64,000 bases of DNA from Aestuariibacter sp. A3R04 (GCF_018860805.1 NZ_JAHKQR010000003.1:806001-870000); one strand, 5' to 3'. Positions 1 through 12,086 are shown, counted from the first letter of the stretch. The notes: generated by a model from the letters alone, not told the origin. Translations and numbers: made by a program.

Positions 1-276
1 CAAGCTGCTGCGGTAAACGACGCCGCAAAGACGGTTTCGCTGGTGTTTACTTTTGCCGAAGATTGCTGGGTTAACATTGAAGATGCTACGGGTGAAGCGA
101 TTGCTTATGGCGTAAAAAATACCGGACGGGTGATGCCGATTAGTGGACAGCCACCTTTCAAAGTAACCCTTGGTGCTCCGGACGGGGTGAGTATTACCTA
201 TGAAGGAGAAGCCGTTGATATATCCGCGTTTCAGGACGGTCGTATCGCTCGCTTCTCATTACCAATGCAGGATTAA
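1..276 (+). CDS. rodZ: RodZ, C-terminal part (5' end outside window)
   Basis: The reading frame is open from the first base and stops at 274-276, so only the last 91 residues of a longer protein are present. The segment carries [28 protein letters not shown] and a VDISAF stretch, which match the periplasmic C-terminal (DUF4115) domain of RodZ. RodZ is a membrane protein that links MreB filaments to the wall elongation machinery. The downstream order ispG-hisS-yfgM-bamB-der is the usual context of rodZ in gammaproteobacteria. The cytoplasmic helix-turn-helix and membrane segment lie outside the window. Confidence 0.9.
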   Translation, partial: QAAAVNDAAKTVSLVFTFAEDCWVNIEDATGEAIAYGVKNTGRVMPISGQPPFKVTLGAPDGVSITYEGEAVDISAFQDGRIARFSLPMQD

Positions 277-278
277 GC

Positions 279-1400
279 ATGTTTACTGAAAATCCTATAT
301 CAAGACGTAAATCGATAAGGATAAATGTGGGAAATGTCCCCATAGGCGATGGCGCACCCATCGCCGTTCAGTCGATGACGAATACCCAGACAACCGATGT
401 AGATGCAACGGTTGCACAAATTAATCGCATTGTGGCTGTCGGCGGCGAGATCGTGAGAGTGTCTGTACCGACCATGGACGCCGCCGAAGCCTTTAAAGCG
501 ATCCGCGAACGGGTTTCCGTTCCGCTGGTTGCCGACATTCATTTCGATTATCGCATTGCACTGAAGGTCGCAGAGTATGGGGTTGACTGTTTGCGTATTA
601 ACCCCGGCAATATTGGGAATATGGAACGGGTTAAATCTGTAGTCGATTGTGCTAAAGACAAGAACATTCCTATTCGCATAGGTGTAAACGGTGGTTCCCT
701 TGAACGCGATCTACAGGAAAAATACGGTGAGCCAACGCCGGAAGCCTTAGTAGAATCGGCCATGCGGCACGTGGAGATCCTAGACAAGCTCAACTTTGAT
801 CAGTTTAAAGTGAGTGTAAAAGCGTCGGACGTGTTTTTAGCTGTCGGTGCATATCGGTTGCTGGCCAAGCAAATAGAACAACCGCTTCACCTTGGTATTA
901 CCGAAGCGGGGGGGCAGCGGGCCGGCGCAGTGAAAAGTGCGGTGGGATTGGGCATGTTATTGGCCGAAGGCATTGGCGATACCCTGCGAGTATCTTTGGC
1001 GGCAGATCCGGTGGAAGAAATTAAAGTCGGTTTTGATATTCTCAAGTCGCTGCGGATCCGCAGTCGTGGTATCAACTTCATCGCATGCCCCAGTTGTTCT
1101 CGTCAGGAGTTTGACGTTATCGGTACGGTCAATGCGTTGGAACAGAGGGTTGAAGATATTCTAACCCCGATGGACGTGTCCATTATTGGATGTGTCGTAA
1201 ATGGCCCCGGTGAGGCGGAAGTCTCAGATTTGGGTCTTACCGGTGCGCGAAATATGAGTGGTTATTACGAGGACGGGAAGCGTCAGCGTGAGAGACTTGC
1301 TAATGACGACCTGGTTGACCAACTGGAAAGACGTATCCGAGCAAAAGCGGCAAGGTTGGATGAAGCGAATAAAATCCCTGTCGCTGTCAAAGAGTCTTAA
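279..1400 (+). CDS. ispG: 4-hydroxy-3-methylbut-2-enyl diphosphate synthase (IspG)
   Basis: This 373-residue enzyme makes HMBPP from MEcPP in the non-mevalonate isoprenoid pathway; the last step, IspH, is also in this window near 59.3 kb. The iron-sulfur ligands are visible as CPSC (Cys270, Cys273) and GCVVNGPGE (Cys305, Glu312), the same numbering as in E. coli IspG. The start ATG lies two bases after the rodZ stop, with an AGGA ribosome site inside the last rodZ codons, so the genes are probably cotranscribed. A hairpin terminator follows at 1441-1467. Confidence 0.97.
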   Translation: MFTENPISRRKSIRINVGNVPIGDGAPIAVQSMTNTQTTDVDATVAQINRIVAVGGEIVRVSVPTMDAAEAFKAIRERVSVPLVADIHFDYRIALKVAEYGVDCLRINPGNIGNMERVKSVVDCAKDKNIPIRIGVNGGSLERDLQEKYGEPTPEALVESAMRHVEILDKLNFDQFKVSVKASDVFLAVGAYRLLAKQIEQPLHLGITEAGGQRAGAVKSAVGLGMLLAEGIGDTLRVSLAADPVEEIKVGFDILKSLRIRSRGINFIACPSCSRQEFDVIGTVNALEQRVEDILTPMDVSIIGCVVNGPGEAEVSDLGLTGARNMSGYYEDGKRQRERLANDDLVDQLERRIRAKAARLDEANKIPVAVKES

Positions 1401-1423
1401 TCTGTTTTCAAGTGCCAGGACGA

Positions 1424-1452
1424 TTGTTGTTTAACGGTAAAGCCCCTATAAT
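1424..1452 (+). promoter_or_regulatory. Candidate sigma-70 promoter for hisS, inside the ispG terminator
   Basis: A perfect TATAAT at 1447-1452 is preceded by TTGTTG at 1424-1429 with a 17-bp spacer. The -10 box forms the loop of the ispG terminator hairpin, so a transcript starting near 1459 would begin after most of the stem and escape termination. The -35 match is modest. Confidence 0.5.
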
Positions 1453-1467
1453 GCGGGGCTTTTATTT
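1441..1467 (+). terminator. Rho-independent terminator after ispG
   Basis: AGCCCC at 1441-1446 pairs with GGGGCT at 1455-1460 across an 8-base loop and is followed by TTTATTT. The stem is short, so read-through into hisS is likely. Confidence 0.6.
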
Positions 1468-1489
1468 ATCAGGATAATGAGAATTTCAG

Positions 1490-2761
1490 GTGGCTAAAAC
1501 TATTCAGGCGATTCGGGGCATGAACGACTGCCTGCCGGAGGTGTCCGGAACATGGCAACGTGTTGAGTCAACGTTACGACAGGTCGTGGCAAATTACGGT
1601 TATCAGGAGATACGAACTCCTATTGTTGAAAGTACTGACCTGTTTAAACGTTCTATTGGTGAAGTCACTGATATTGTGGAAAAGGAAATGTATACCTTTG
1701 AAGATCGCAACGGTGACAGCCTCACACTGCGACCGGAAGGTACGGCTAGTTGTGTCAGAGCCGGCAACGAGCACGGTTTGTTGTATAACCAGCAGCAAAG
1801 ACTGTGGTACATGGGGCCAATGTTCAGGCACGAACGGCCGCAAAAAGGACGGTATCGTCAGTTTCATCAGTTTGGCGTTGAAACGTATGGGCTCGAAGGA
1901 CCGGATATCGATGTAGAAGTTATCCTGCTAAGCGCCCGTATATGGAAAGCATTTGGAATCAGTGATCAGGTTACTTTGCAAATCAATTCTCTCGGCTCTA
2001 ACGATGCACGCCAGCGTTATCGCGACGCATTGATTGATTACCTTAAGGTGCGTTCCGCTCAGTTAGATGAAGATTCTCTGCGTCGACTAGAGACAAATCC
2101 GCTGCGGGTATTAGACTCCAAAAATCCGGATGTGCAGGCAGCAATTCAGGACGCGCCATCGTTACTTGATTACTTGGACGATGAATCACAAGCACATTTT
2201 TCAAATTTATGTGAACGATTGTCACAAGCGGGTATCCAATACGAGGTTAATCCACGCTTAGTTCGCGGTCTGGACTACTACAACCGCACTGTTTTTGAGT
2301 GGGTAACGGAGAGTTTGGGAGCGCAGGGCACCGTGTGTGCAGGAGGGCGTTACGACGGGCTGGTTGAGCAGCTCGGCGGAAAGGCTACACCTGCAGTTGG
2401 TTTTGCCATGGGTATGGAGCGGTTGGTGTTGCTGTTAACTACGTTGCAAGCCACCGGACAAGATAATATAGCCGCCGATGTCTATGTCACGTCTTTAGGG
2501 GCTGATGCATACGCGCTTGAAGTGGCTGAATCCCTGCGCGATGCGTTGCCATCGCTAAAGGTGATGATGCACTGCGGTGGCGGTAACTTTAAAAAGCAAT
2601 TGAAGCGAGCAGATAAAAGCGGCGCAGCAGTGGCTGTTTTGCTGGGCTCAGAAGAGGCTGAAAACAAGCAGGCCACGGTTAAACCTTTGCGCGGTGAAGG
2701 TGAACAACAAACCGTGTCATTAGCAAATTTGGCCGATGTGTTAAAAGCACAGATGGATTAA
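1490..2761 (+). CDS. hisS: Histidine-tRNA ligase
   Basis: A 423-residue class II aminoacyl-tRNA synthetase that charges tRNA-His. Visible signatures are [17 protein letters not shown] (motif 2) near residue 113, the histidine-specific [15 protein letters not shown] near residue 258, and GFAMGMERL (motif 3). The length is normal (E. coli 424). The start is GTG; the protein begins [16 protein letters not shown], as in the family. A tRNA-His gene lies in the same window at about 38 kb. The gene sits in the conserved ispG-hisS-yfgM order. Confidence 0.97.
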   Translation: MAKTIQAIRGMNDCLPEVSGTWQRVESTLRQVVANYGYQEIRTPIVESTDLFKRSIGEVTDIVEKEMYTFEDRNGDSLTLRPEGTASCVRAGNEHGLLYNQQQRLWYMGPMFRHERPQKGRYRQFHQFGVETYGLEGPDIDVEVILLSARIWKAFGISDQVTLQINSLGSNDARQRYRDALIDYLKVRSAQLDEDSLRRLETNPLRVLDSKNPDVQAAIQDAPSLLDYLDDESQAHFSNLCERLSQAGIQYEVNPRLVRGLDYYNRTVFEWVTESLGAQGTVCAGGRYDGLVEQLGGKATPAVGFAMGMERLVLLLTTLQATGQDNIAADVYVTSLGADAYALEVAESLRDALPSLKVMMHCGGGNFKKQLKRADKSGAAVAVLLGSEEAENKQATVKPLRGEGEQQTVSLANLADVLKAQMD

Positions 2762-2808
2762 TCGCTACCTGATTGAGTAGCAGGAAACGGGTTTTAGAGG
2801 TCATATAC

Positions 2809-3429
2809 ATGGAACAATTCGCCACAGAAGAACAACAAGTTGAAGCGATAAAGAAATTTATGAAAGACAATGGCGCAGCCATTGTTATTGGTGCGGTGTT
2901 AGGGTTGGGCGGACTGTGGGGCTGGCGCTATTATTCCGATACTCAACGCGTCGCCAAGGAAGAAGCGTCTGCCGCTTATCAGGCTGCTGTGCAGGCCATT
3001 GAAGCTGACGGTAATACAGAAAAGCTCGATAACTTCATAGCGCAAACAGAAAATACGGGTTATGCCACCATAGGTGGACTTGTGGCAGCGCAACAAGCCG
3101 TAAACGCCGGTGATTTAGACCTGGCGAAAATGCGCTTGTCAGAAGTACAGTCCACGACGGCTGATCCACACCTGGCAACGATGGCTGGGATTCGGCTCGC
3201 CCGGGTTCAAATTGAGTTGGGTGAAGTTTCTGATGCCCTCAATACGCTTTCAGCCCTCAACGACAATGCTTTTGCAGCTAAAATCAGCGAAGTAAAAGGC
3301 GATGCATATGTAGCACAGGAAAAATTTGATGACGCACGTCTTGCGTACAGCCAGGCCCTTGAAAAGGCTGCGGGCAACGTGTTACTTGAAATGAAACTCG
3401 ACAATTTACCGGCTTTAGCCAGTAATTAA
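2809..3429 (+). CDS. yfgM: YfgM, ancillary SecYEG translocon subunit (UPF0070)
   Basis: A 206-residue single-pass inner-membrane protein with a short cytoplasmic N-terminus (MEQFATEEQQVEAIKKF), one membrane segment around residues 22-40 (AAIVIGAVLGLGGLWGW) and a periplasmic TPR-like helical domain rich in Ala and Leu. In E. coli, YfgM associates with SecYEG and PpiD; PpiD is encoded here at 45.3 kb. I chose the ATG at 2809 because it has AGAGG eight bases upstream and gives the E. coli length of 206; an upstream TTG at 2773 in the same frame has no support. The stop overlaps the bamB ATG by one base. Confidence 0.92.
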   Translation: MEQFATEEQQVEAIKKFMKDNGAAIVIGAVLGLGGLWGWRYYSDTQRVAKEEASAAYQAAVQAIEADGNTEKLDNFIAQTENTGYATIGGLVAAQQAVNAGDLDLAKMRLSEVQSTTADPHLATMAGIRLARVQIELGEVSDALNTLSALNDNAFAAKISEVKGDAYVAQEKFDDARLAYSQALEKAAGNVLLEMKLDNLPALASN

Positions 3430-4709
3430 TGACAACAGAGGTATCGGATTTGTTATCAACAACGTGTGACCGCATTGGTCGAATTACACGTGCATTAGGT
3501 GTTGCCGCGGTGCTGTCCGCCACGCTATCAGGATGCACAACCATCACAGATTGGTTCGCAGATGAGGAAGAGTTGGAAATTCGTCGCATCGCGCCACTGG
3601 ATGCAAAGTTTACCCCAGTTGTTAATTGGGAAACTGAAGTTGGTGATGGCATTGATGATTATTTTTCCCGCCTGCGCCCGGTTTTTGCTAACGACAAGTT
3701 ATACATGGCTGATCGCCACGGAGTGGTGGCGGCGCTAAGTCCTGATACAGGGCGCGTTATTTGGGAACAAGATTTTGCTATCTTCACCGATGAAGGCATG
3801 ATGGCGTCTGTACGGCGCTTATGGGCGAGTGGTCAGTCCGCAAAAATCGCAGGGTTGGCTGTCGATGGAGATTTCGTGCTGGTCGGCACTGAAGATGGCA
3901 TACTCATGGCGCTGAATGCTGAATCAGGCGCGTTAGAGTGGTCGCAAACTGTGCCTGGCGAAATTCTGGCAGCGCCGGCTACTGGCGAAAACAAAGTGGT
4001 CGTAAATACCGGTGCGGGTACGCTTTTTGCGTTTGATTTACGCACTGGCGAACCTGCGTGGCAACACGAGGGAGATGTTCCTCCATTGTCACTAAGAGGT
4101 ATATCAACACCGGCTATCAGTAATGGTGGGGTGATTGTTGGAACGCCTACTGGGAAAGTACAGGTTAATATCATTGACTCTGGTTTGGTGGCATGGGAAA
4201 CCGCTGTTACGTCACCTGCAGGCGCTACGGAACTCGAGCGTATTGTTGATGTTGATGCCGCGCCCTTGATGTTCGGTGGCACCATTTACGTCATTTCCTA
4301 CAACGGCACACTTGCTGCAGTAGAGTTGCGTTCAGGTCGTGTGATTTGGAAGCGCGAGTACGGTTCATACCGCAATGTTACCATGGACGGCACTACCTTG
4401 TTCGTGGTAGACAATGACTCGTATGTTTATGCGTTAGATCGCCGCAACGGGGTCGAGCTTTGGTCGCAGAGCGGCTTGAAGAAGCGCTCATTGACAGCAG
4501 CAGAACCCGTGGGCGATTACATTGTTGTGGGTGACAAATGGGGTTTGATTCATTGGCTTGATAAATCCACCGGTGAAATGGTAGCCCGCTACGATCTTGG
4601 AGGGGACGATGAAGACGAATCTGTTTATGTATCTCCTCTGAATGTGAATGGCAACATCATCGCTGTCACAAGGGAAGGTGACGTCGCGTCATTTTCTTTT
4701 CCTCAGTAA
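3429..4709 (+). CDS. bamB: Outer-membrane assembly lipoprotein BamB
   Basis: A PQQ/WD-like eight-bladed beta-propeller lipoprotein of the BAM complex, which inserts beta-barrel proteins in the outer membrane. It has a hydrophobic signal with lipobox LSGC (Cys36 if ATG 3429 is used), then repeated propeller motifs such as GRVIWEQDF, GALEWSQTV, GEPAWQHEG, GRVIWKREY and GVELWSQSG. The annotated ATG overlaps the yfgM stop by one base. An in-frame TTG at 3450 has a better ribosome site (AGAGG at 3437-3441) and gives a signal peptide of more usual length, so the true start may be 3450. Confidence 0.94.
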   Translation: MTTEVSDLLSTTCDRIGRITRALGVAAVLSATLSGCTTITDWFADEEELEIRRIAPLDAKFTPVVNWETEVGDGIDDYFSRLRPVFANDKLYMADRHGVVAALSPDTGRVIWEQDFAIFTDEGMMASVRRLWASGQSAKIAGLAVDGDFVLVGTEDGILMALNAESGALEWSQTVPGEILAAPATGENKVVVNTGAGTLFAFDLRTGEPAWQHEGDVPPLSLRGISTPAISNGGVIVGTPTGKVQVNIIDSGLVAWETAVTSPAGATELERIVDVDAAPLMFGGTIYVISYNGTLAAVELRSGRVIWKREYGSYRNVTMDGTTLFVVDNDSYVYALDRRNGVELWSQSGLKKRSLTAAEPVGDYIVVGDKWGLIHWLDKSTGEMVARYDLGGDDEDESVYVSPLNVNGNIIAVTREGDVASFSFPQ

Positions 4710-4718
4710 AGAGTGATA

Positions 4719-4737
4719 CGTCAGCCTTGTGCTGACG
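4719..4737 (+). other. Inverted repeat after bamB
   Basis: CGTCAGC (4719-4725) and GCTGACG (4731-4737) form a perfect 7-bp stem with a 5-base loop. It is not followed by a T tract, so it is a weak terminator or mRNA-end hairpin at best. Its right arm overlaps the -35 box of the der promoter candidate. Confidence 0.4.
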
Positions 4738-4760
4738 ACTCCTCTAAATCAGGTTATAAT
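4732..4760 (+). promoter_or_regulatory. Candidate sigma-70 promoter for der
   Basis: CTGACG at 4732-4737, a 17-bp spacer and TATAAT at 4755-4760. The der ATG is 75 bases further on, so der would have its own start site even though it follows bamB. Confidence 0.5.
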
Positions 4761-4835
4761 CCTGCGATTCAATTGTGGCTGCGCCGATAACGCGGCCACT
4801 GCTTATCTCTCATTACTCAATTTAGGACTTCAAGC

Positions 4836-6281
4836 ATGTTGCCTGTAGTTGCCCTCGTGGGCCGTCCCAACGTGGGGAAATCCACACTGTTTAATCGACT
4901 GACCAACACCCGAGATGCACTAGTTGCAGACTTCCCTGGTTTAACAAGGGACAGAAAGTACGGTCAGGCGACGTACGAGCAAAAGCAATTTATCGTTGTT
5001 GATACAGGGGGCATAACGGGCGACGAAGACGGTATTGATGCCGAAATGGCACAACAGTCGTTGCGTGCTATTGATGAAGCTGATGTGGTGTTATTCCTTG
5101 TTGATGCCAGAGCTGGTTTGTTGCCAGCCGATATTGGTATCGCAGACCACCTGCGCAAAATAAACAAAAACATGTTTGTCGTTGCAAACAAAGTGGATGG
5201 GATCGACGGGGACAGTGAGACAGCTGATTTTTATACCCTTGGTATGGGTCAGGTACATCAAATTGCTGCGGCTCATGGACGGGGGGTATCAGCACTGTTA
5301 GCCCATGCACTCGTTCCCCTCGCAGAAGCATTTCCCGATATGCAGGTCGAGCCAAAAGCTGAGGAAGAAGAGCTGGACGCCGAGGCACAGTTGGAACGCT
5401 TACAGGGGCTGCCCATAAAACTTGCAATAGTGGGGAAACCCAATGTGGGTAAATCAACACTAACCAATCGTATCTTAGGGGAAGAACGGGTCGTGGTTTA
5501 TGACATGCCTGGTACCACACGGGATAGTGTTTATATTCCACTGGAGCGTGATGAGCGTGAATATATACTCATCGATACCGCAGGTGTGAGAAAACGCAGA
5601 AAAGTTGCCGATGCCGTAGAGAAATTTTCTATTGTAAAAACGCTGCAGGCTATTGAAGAAGCCAACGTGGTATTGCTGGTGGTCGATGCAAGAGAAGGGA
5701 TTGCCGATCAGGATTTAAGCTTGTTGGGTTACATTTTAAACTCCGGCCGGTCATTGGTGATAGCCGTGAATAAGTGGGATGGGTTGGATACCGACGTGAA
5801 AGACGACATCAAGCGGGAATTGGACAGACGGCTTGGGTTTATCGATTTTGCCCGTTTGCACTTCATTTCCGCATTACATGGCTCTGGTGTCGGTAACCTG
5901 TTTGAATCCGTGATTGAAGCTTATCAAAGTGCGACAAAACGGGTGAGTACTGCGTTGTTAACCCAGATAATGGAAATGGCGCAAGAAGAGCACCAGCCGC
6001 CATTAGTGCGAGGTCGCCGGGTTAAAATGAAGTACGCCCACGCAGGCGGATACAACCCGCCCGTGGTGGTTATTCACGGGAACCAGGTCAACGATTTACC
6101 GGGCGCGTACAAACGGTATCTGATGAACTATTTCAGAAAGTCGCTGCAGGTAATGGGCACGCCTATTAAAATTGAGTTCCGTGAAGGCGCAAACCCATTT
6201 GAGGGAAAGAAAAACCAGTTAACGTTAGCGCAACAGCGAAAGCGCAGACGCATGATGGCTTTTCACAAAAAGAAAAAGTAG
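4836..6281 (+). CDS. der: Ribosome biogenesis GTPase Der (EngA)
   Basis: A 481-residue protein with two tandem GTPase domains, needed for 50S subunit maturation. The first P-loop is GRPNVGKS at residues 9-16 and the second GKPNVGKS at 200-207; each is followed by a DTGG or DTAG switch II and an NKxD motif (NKVD, NKWD). The C-terminal KH-like domain ends in a basic tail with [21 protein letters not shown] is placed about eight bases before the ATG. The acidic linker between the G domains ([14 protein letters not shown]) is typical of gammaproteobacterial Der. Confidence 0.97.
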   Translation: MLPVVALVGRPNVGKSTLFNRLTNTRDALVADFPGLTRDRKYGQATYEQKQFIVVDTGGITGDEDGIDAEMAQQSLRAIDEADVVLFLVDARAGLLPADIGIADHLRKINKNMFVVANKVDGIDGDSETADFYTLGMGQVHQIAAAHGRGVSALLAHALVPLAEAFPDMQVEPKAEEEELDAEAQLERLQGLPIKLAIVGKPNVGKSTLTNRILGEERVVVYDMPGTTRDSVYIPLERDEREYILIDTAGVRKRRKVADAVEKFSIVKTLQAIEEANVVLLVVDAREGIADQDLSLLGYILNSGRSLVIAVNKWDGLDTDVKDDIKRELDRRLGFIDFARLHFISALHGSGVGNLFESVIEAYQSATKRVSTALLTQIMEMAQEEHQPPLVRGRRVKMKYAHAGGYNPPVVVIHGNQVNDLPGAYKRYLMNYFRKSLQVMGTPIKIEFREGANPFEGKKNQLTLAQQRKRRRMMAFHKKKK

Positions 6282-6283
6282 CT

Positions 6284-7390
6284 TTACGGGTTGTCAGCCT
6301 CTGCCTGGATGCGGCGAATGCTTTCCATCAGGGGGGATGGCCCTGGTACCGTGATTTGCGGCAAAGCAAGGGCAACGAGTCTGTCTGCCACCCTGGGAGG
6401 AAAGGTGGTTGAGATGGTCACCAGCTTGTCTTTCATTTCAAATGCATAGGTCGTGGCGTAAATGGGTTCGGCCTCAGCCAGGATGGCATGAACTGCCATG
6501 CGATAGCCTTCATATACACTACCATCACTGCCGGGGGTATCAAATGCCGCAACCGGTTCATCAATATATAGTGTCATTGATTGCGCTTCTGCCATTTGTC
6601 TGGCTTCATTGAGGTTCATCTGCAGAGCCTGCTGCAAACGAACCGCTTTACTTCCAGTATTAAGGTTTAATACAGGTGCCACTGTCACGTCCAGCAGTGC
6701 GTCATCGTATTCGGGGTGTACATAGCGGGTAATCACCCCTTTAAACGGGTCGGGATACAGTTGTGTATCCAAGCGGGTGAAATTATCAATATACTCAGGG
6801 ACTGACATTTCAGACAGGTAGTTACTGGCCCCAAGCTTCTCAAACAGATACGCCGCCGAGAAGACCTCTTTGGCAACGACTTGTAACCACCAGTGCTCTA
6901 GTACATCGTTGACAATCGCAGGCTTGTCTTTATTGTGAGCCTCTGTGGAGGTAAATATGGCGCTGTCAATTTCAACGCCCCGCCACTGAATGGTAAGTTC
7001 GGTGAAATACCGTGTGCTTGCGATACCATTCAAAGGCTCGGGATGCGTTGTTTGTTTGTCCTCTGAAGATGGCGCTGTGCCCAATGAGGCTATAAGAAGT
7101 TCATAATCTGCTTCACTGGACGCGGGAAATACGTTCTCAAACCACCCGCGTTGCTGCAAGGTGGTGACAAACAAGTTGCCGCTTAACGCATCTTCCACGC
7201 ATGCCGCACCGTTTACGTGAGCCTGGTGGCACATGCGTTGCAGCGTCTCGCTGGGGTAGGTGCCATAAAGAGAGATAGGCGCCATCACCCTGTATTCAGG
7301 GAGAAATGATTCATTAGCTGGCTGAGGAGACGGAACGTGCTGACAACCGTAAAAAAAGGCAGACAGCAGCACAATACACACCTTATTCAC
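6284..7390 (-). CDS. Putative lipoprotein of unknown function
   Basis: A 368-residue protein that I do not recognise. The chosen GTG at 7390 has AGGA eight bases upstream and gives a short hydrophobic signal (VNKVCIVLLSAFFYGC) with Cys16 as a possible lipid-attachment site; the lipobox is imperfect (FYGC). The longer in-frame extension up to 7510 would run into the end of xseA and adds a basic stretch with no ribosome site. The mature part is acidic and mixed in character, with no motif I can name. It converges with der, with only two bases between the stops, and lies just downstream of xseA on the same strand. Confidence 0.65.
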   Translation of the reverse strand: MNKVCIVLLSAFFYGCQHVPSPQPANESFLPEYRVMAPISLYGTYPSETLQRMCHQAHVNGAACVEDALSGNLFVTTLQQRGWFENVFPASSEADYELLIASLGTAPSSEDKQTTHPEPLNGIASTRYFTELTIQWRGVEIDSAIFTSTEAHNKDKPAIVNDVLEHWWLQVVAKEVFSAAYLFEKLGASNYLSEMSVPEYIDNFTRLDTQLYPDPFKGVITRYVHPEYDDALLDVTVAPVLNLNTGSKAVRLQQALQMNLNEARQMAEAQSMTLYIDEPVAAFDTPGSDGSVYEGYRMAVHAILAEAEPIYATTYAFEMKDKLVTISTTFPPRVADRLVALALPQITVPGPSPLMESIRRIQAEADNP

Positions 7391-7466
7391 GGTACATCCT
7401 GTGATGATAGAGGGCGTAGTGTGACCCAAGCGTCGGCGTTGCTCAAGCCACTTTGCAATTTTTATT

Positions 7467-8822
7467 TTAGCTTTTTGTATCAACAGAGATAACTTTACTG
7501 GTAATCGCACCTTCTGCTAGCCGGGTTTCTAAAATATCGCCGGTATTGACATTTCCGGAGTGAGTAAGGGGGATATTGTTCACCATTGAGATAGAATATC
7601 CTCGGCTCAGTGTGCTTAGTGGGCTGACGCTGTGAAGCACGCCAGCGGCGCTGGCGAGTGCGCGCTGTTTGTCTTTGAGTGTTTGCAAACACGCGCGATT
7701 TAGTGCCTTTTGTAACGAAGCTTGGCGATCTTTTGCCCGTAAGATGCGGTTTACGGGTGTCATTTGCTCCAGCTTGTTTTGCCACTGGCTGAGTGTACGC
7801 CGTTCCTGAGACAAGCGCGCTGTCATTGCGTGGGTCAAAGAGAGTGCAAGTCGATCTAACGTTTGCGCCTGGTGTTCCAGTTTTCTAGATGGGTGTACAG
7901 CTTTAAGGCGAGCACACAATAAGAGCATTTTGTGTTTGTGTTCGCGTAATTGTTGCATCCACGCTCGAATCAATTGTTTTTCTTTGTCGCGGCATGTAAT
8001 TTGCTGGCTTTCCCAGTCCTGACTCAGTAATTCCGCGCCAGCTGAGGGGGTTGGGGCGCGCACGTCGGCGACAAAATCGGCAATGGTTACGTCAACTTCG
8101 TGACCCACCGCGCTGACAACCGGTATCGGCGAAGCAGAGATACAGTGAGCCAGGCTTTCATTGTTAAAGCACCACAGGTCCTCCAGTGCCCCCCCGCCCC
8201 GGGTGAGTAGTATCACATCAACTTCATTGCGACGATAGGCGGTTTCAAGTGCTTTAATGATATGAAAATGCGCCTGTTCGCCCTGTACCATTGTAGGATA
8301 CACAATTACTTCGGTAGATGGACTTCGTCTTTTTAATACGGTGAGTACGTCGTGAAGGGCTGCGCCGGAAGGTGATGTGATTACGCCTATGCGCTTGATT
8401 ACCAAGGGTAGGGGACGTTTGGCGTCGGCGTCGAATAAACCGTCGCGCTGTAGTTTCGACTTTAATGCTTCAAATGCTTGTTTCAGGTGCCCTTCGCCAT
8501 CGGGCTCAAGGTGTTCTGCTACCAGTTGATAGTCTCCGCGAGGCTCGTAAAGACCGACAGAGGCGCGAACAAGCACTTTATCTCCTTCTTTGGGCCGTTG
8601 CTTACAGTAGCGGTTCGTGTTTTTAAACATGGCCGCCTTTACTTGGGCTTTATTGTCTTTTAGCGTGAAATACCAGTGTCCGGATGCGGCACAGACAAAA
8701 TTAGATATTTCGGCTGATAGCCAAATAAGCCCGATTTCACCTTCAAGTACGGTTCTTGCCAGGCGATTCAGCTTGGTAACCGTCAAAATTTGACGGGATG
8801 ACGACGGAGTGTTGAAAATCAT
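7467..8822 (-). CDS. xseA: Exodeoxyribonuclease VII large subunit
   Basis: A 451-residue subunit of exonuclease VII, which degrades single-stranded DNA from both ends. The N-terminal OB fold (LTVTKLNRLARTVLEGEIGLIWLSAEISNF) is followed by the catalytic core with GVITSPSGAALHDVL, LLTRGGGALEDLWCFN and SAVGHEVDVTIADFVADVRAPTPS split over residues about 130-290, then a long coiled-coil-like C-terminus. I chose ATG 8822 because it matches the family N-terminus and length (E. coli 456); the frame extends to a GTG at 8879, but that would overlap the divergent guaB promoter. The small subunit xseB is not in this window. Confidence 0.95.
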   Translation of the reverse strand: MIFNTPSSSRQILTVTKLNRLARTVLEGEIGLIWLSAEISNFVCAASGHWYFTLKDNKAQVKAAMFKNTNRYCKQRPKEGDKVLVRASVGLYEPRGDYQLVAEHLEPDGEGHLKQAFEALKSKLQRDGLFDADAKRPLPLVIKRIGVITSPSGAALHDVLTVLKRRSPSTEVIVYPTMVQGEQAHFHIIKALETAYRRNEVDVILLTRGGGALEDLWCFNNESLAHCISASPIPVVSAVGHEVDVTIADFVADVRAPTPSAGAELLSQDWESQQITCRDKEKQLIRAWMQQLREHKHKMLLLCARLKAVHPSRKLEHQAQTLDRLALSLTHAMTARLSQERRTLSQWQNKLEQMTPVNRILRAKDRQASLQKALNRACLQTLKDKQRALASAAGVLHSVSPLSTLSRGYSISMVNNIPLTHSGNVNTGDILETRLAEGAITSKVISVDTKS

Positions 8823-8856
8823 AGATAAAAAATATTCAGGTTTAATACGATTAGAG

Positions 8857-10395
<1,539 letters not shown>

Positions 10396-10421
10396 TCGCC
10401 GATAAATTAGTAGTTTGTTTA

Positions 10422-10456
10422 GGCTGGTATTTCTACCAGCCTTTCTGTTTTATTTT
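10422..10456 (+). terminator. Hairpin terminator or attenuator between guaB and guaA
   Basis: GGCTGGTA (10422-10429) pairs with TACCAGCC (10434-10441) across TTTC, followed by TTTCTGTTTTATTTT. The hairpin lies 12 bases before the guaA start, so it may partly terminate transcription and set the guaB:guaA ratio. Confidence 0.75.
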
Positions 10457-10468
10457 ACGGGTAAAAAC

Positions 10469-12046
10469 ATGACCACGAATATTCACAGCCAGCGCATACT
10501 TATATTGGATTTTGGCTCTCAATACACACAATTAATTGCACGTCGAGTACGTGAAATTGGCGTTTATTGTGAGCTGTGGGCCTGGGATGTCACAGAAGAA
10601 CAAATTCGGGAATTCAACCCAGACGGTATTATTTTGTCTGGTGGACCGGAGTCGGTTACTGAATTGAATTCGCCCCGTGCGCCAGAATACGTCTTTGCCG
10701 CAGGCGTGCCAGTTCTGGGGGTATGTTATGGCATGCAAACCATGGCTGAACAACTCGGCGGTAGCGTGCAAGGCTCTAATAAGCGTGAATTTGGTTATGC
10801 CCAGGTCGAGGTGATTAAATCAAGCCCGCTGTTAGAGACCATCGAGGATCACATTGGCGACAATGGCAATGGGTTACTGGATGTATGGATGAGTCATGGT
10901 GATAAAGTGGCTCAAATTCCCGCTGGTTTTGAGACCATTGCCCAAACGCCTTCCTGCCCTCACGCGGCTATGCATAATCCTGAAAAACGTTTTTACGGCG
11001 TGCAGTTCCATCCGGAAGTTACCCATACTCGTCAGGGAATGCGAATTTTACGTCAGTTCGTCATGGATGTGTGTGGTTGTGAAAAACTCTGGACCGCCGA
11101 TGCCATCATCGAAGATGCCATTGCCCGCATTAAAGAGAAAGTGGGCGATGATGAAGTGATTTTAGGACTGTCTGGCGGTGTGGATTCCTCTGTGGTCGCC
11201 ATGCTTATTCATCGCGCCATTGGTGATAAGCTAACCTGTGTGTTTGTGGATAATGGTCTGCTGCGCTTAAATGAAGGCCAGCAAGTCATGGATATGTTCG
11301 GTGATCATTTTGGTTTAAATATCATTAAGATCGATGCCGAAGAGCGCTTCCTAGCCCGTTTGGCAGGAGAAGAAGATCCCGAGAAAAAACGTAAAATCAT
11401 TGGTAATGAATTTGTCGCGGTATTCGACGAAGAAGCGTCAAAATTATCCAATGCCAAGTGGTTGGCCCAAGGGACTATTTACCCTGATGTGATTGAGTCT
11501 GCCGGTTCCGCCACCGGTAAAGCCCATGTGATTAAATCTCACCACAATGTGGGGGGCTTGCCGGAAGACATGAAGATGGGGCTAGTTGAACCCTTGCGGG
11601 AACTGTTTAAAGACGAAGTTCGCAAAATCGGTTTAGAGTTGGGTTTGCCCTACGATATGTTGTACCGTCATCCGTTCCCTGGCCCGGGTTTAGGGGTGCG
11701 GGTATTGGGCGAAATCAAAAAAGAGTATTGTGATTTACTCCGTCGCGCCGATGCCATCTTCATTGAAGAGCTGCACAATGCCGATCTTTACCACAAAGTG
11801 AGCCAGGCCTTCACCGTATTCTTGCCGGTGCGTTCAGTCGGTGTGATGGGGGATGCCCGTAAATACGATTGGGTGGTTTCCTTACGTGCCGTTGAAACCA
11901 TCGACTTTATGACCGCCCATTGGGCCCACCTGCCTTATGATTTCTTGGGTAAAGTATCTAACCGTATTATCAATGAAATCGACGGTATTTCCCGGGTGGT
12001 ATATGATATTTCCGGTAAGCCACCGGCCACCATTGAGTGGGAGTAG
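10469..12046 (+). CDS. guaA: GMP synthase (glutamine-hydrolysing)
   Basis: A 525-residue enzyme that aminates XMP to GMP. The N-terminal class I glutamine amidotransferase domain has the nucleophile in GVCYGMQ (Cys86) and [10 protein letters not shown] with the catalytic His and Glu. The ATP pyrophosphatase domain has the P-loop LSGGVDSSV. The C-terminal dimerisation domain ends [12 protein letters not shown] 10469 gives exactly the E. coli length; the frame extends to 10415 but that part overlaps the guaB terminator. A strong terminator follows. Confidence 0.98.
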   Translation: MTTNIHSQRILILDFGSQYTQLIARRVREIGVYCELWAWDVTEEQIREFNPDGIILSGGPESVTELNSPRAPEYVFAAGVPVLGVCYGMQTMAEQLGGSVQGSNKREFGYAQVEVIKSSPLLETIEDHIGDNGNGLLDVWMSHGDKVAQIPAGFETIAQTPSCPHAAMHNPEKRFYGVQFHPEVTHTRQGMRILRQFVMDVCGCEKLWTADAIIEDAIARIKEKVGDDEVILGLSGGVDSSVVAMLIHRAIGDKLTCVFVDNGLLRLNEGQQVMDMFGDHFGLNIIKIDAEERFLARLAGEEDPEKKRKIIGNEFVAVFDEEASKLSNAKWLAQGTIYPDVIESAGSATGKAHVIKSHHNVGGLPEDMKMGLVEPLRELFKDEVRKIGLELGLPYDMLYRHPFPGPGLGVRVLGEIKKEYCDLLRRADAIFIEELHNADLYHKVSQAFTVFLPVRSVGVMGDARKYDWVVSLRAVETIDFMTAHWAHLPYDFLGKVSNRIINEIDGISRVVYDISGKPPATIEWE

Positions 12047-12086
12047 AGCTAGTTGTAAATAGCTAATCCGCTTTTTAAAAAATACA

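Noticed and set aside
5068..5541. 157-codon minus-strand frame inside der
   Set aside because: Fully inside der on the opposite strand, with no ribosome site; composition is that of a shadow.
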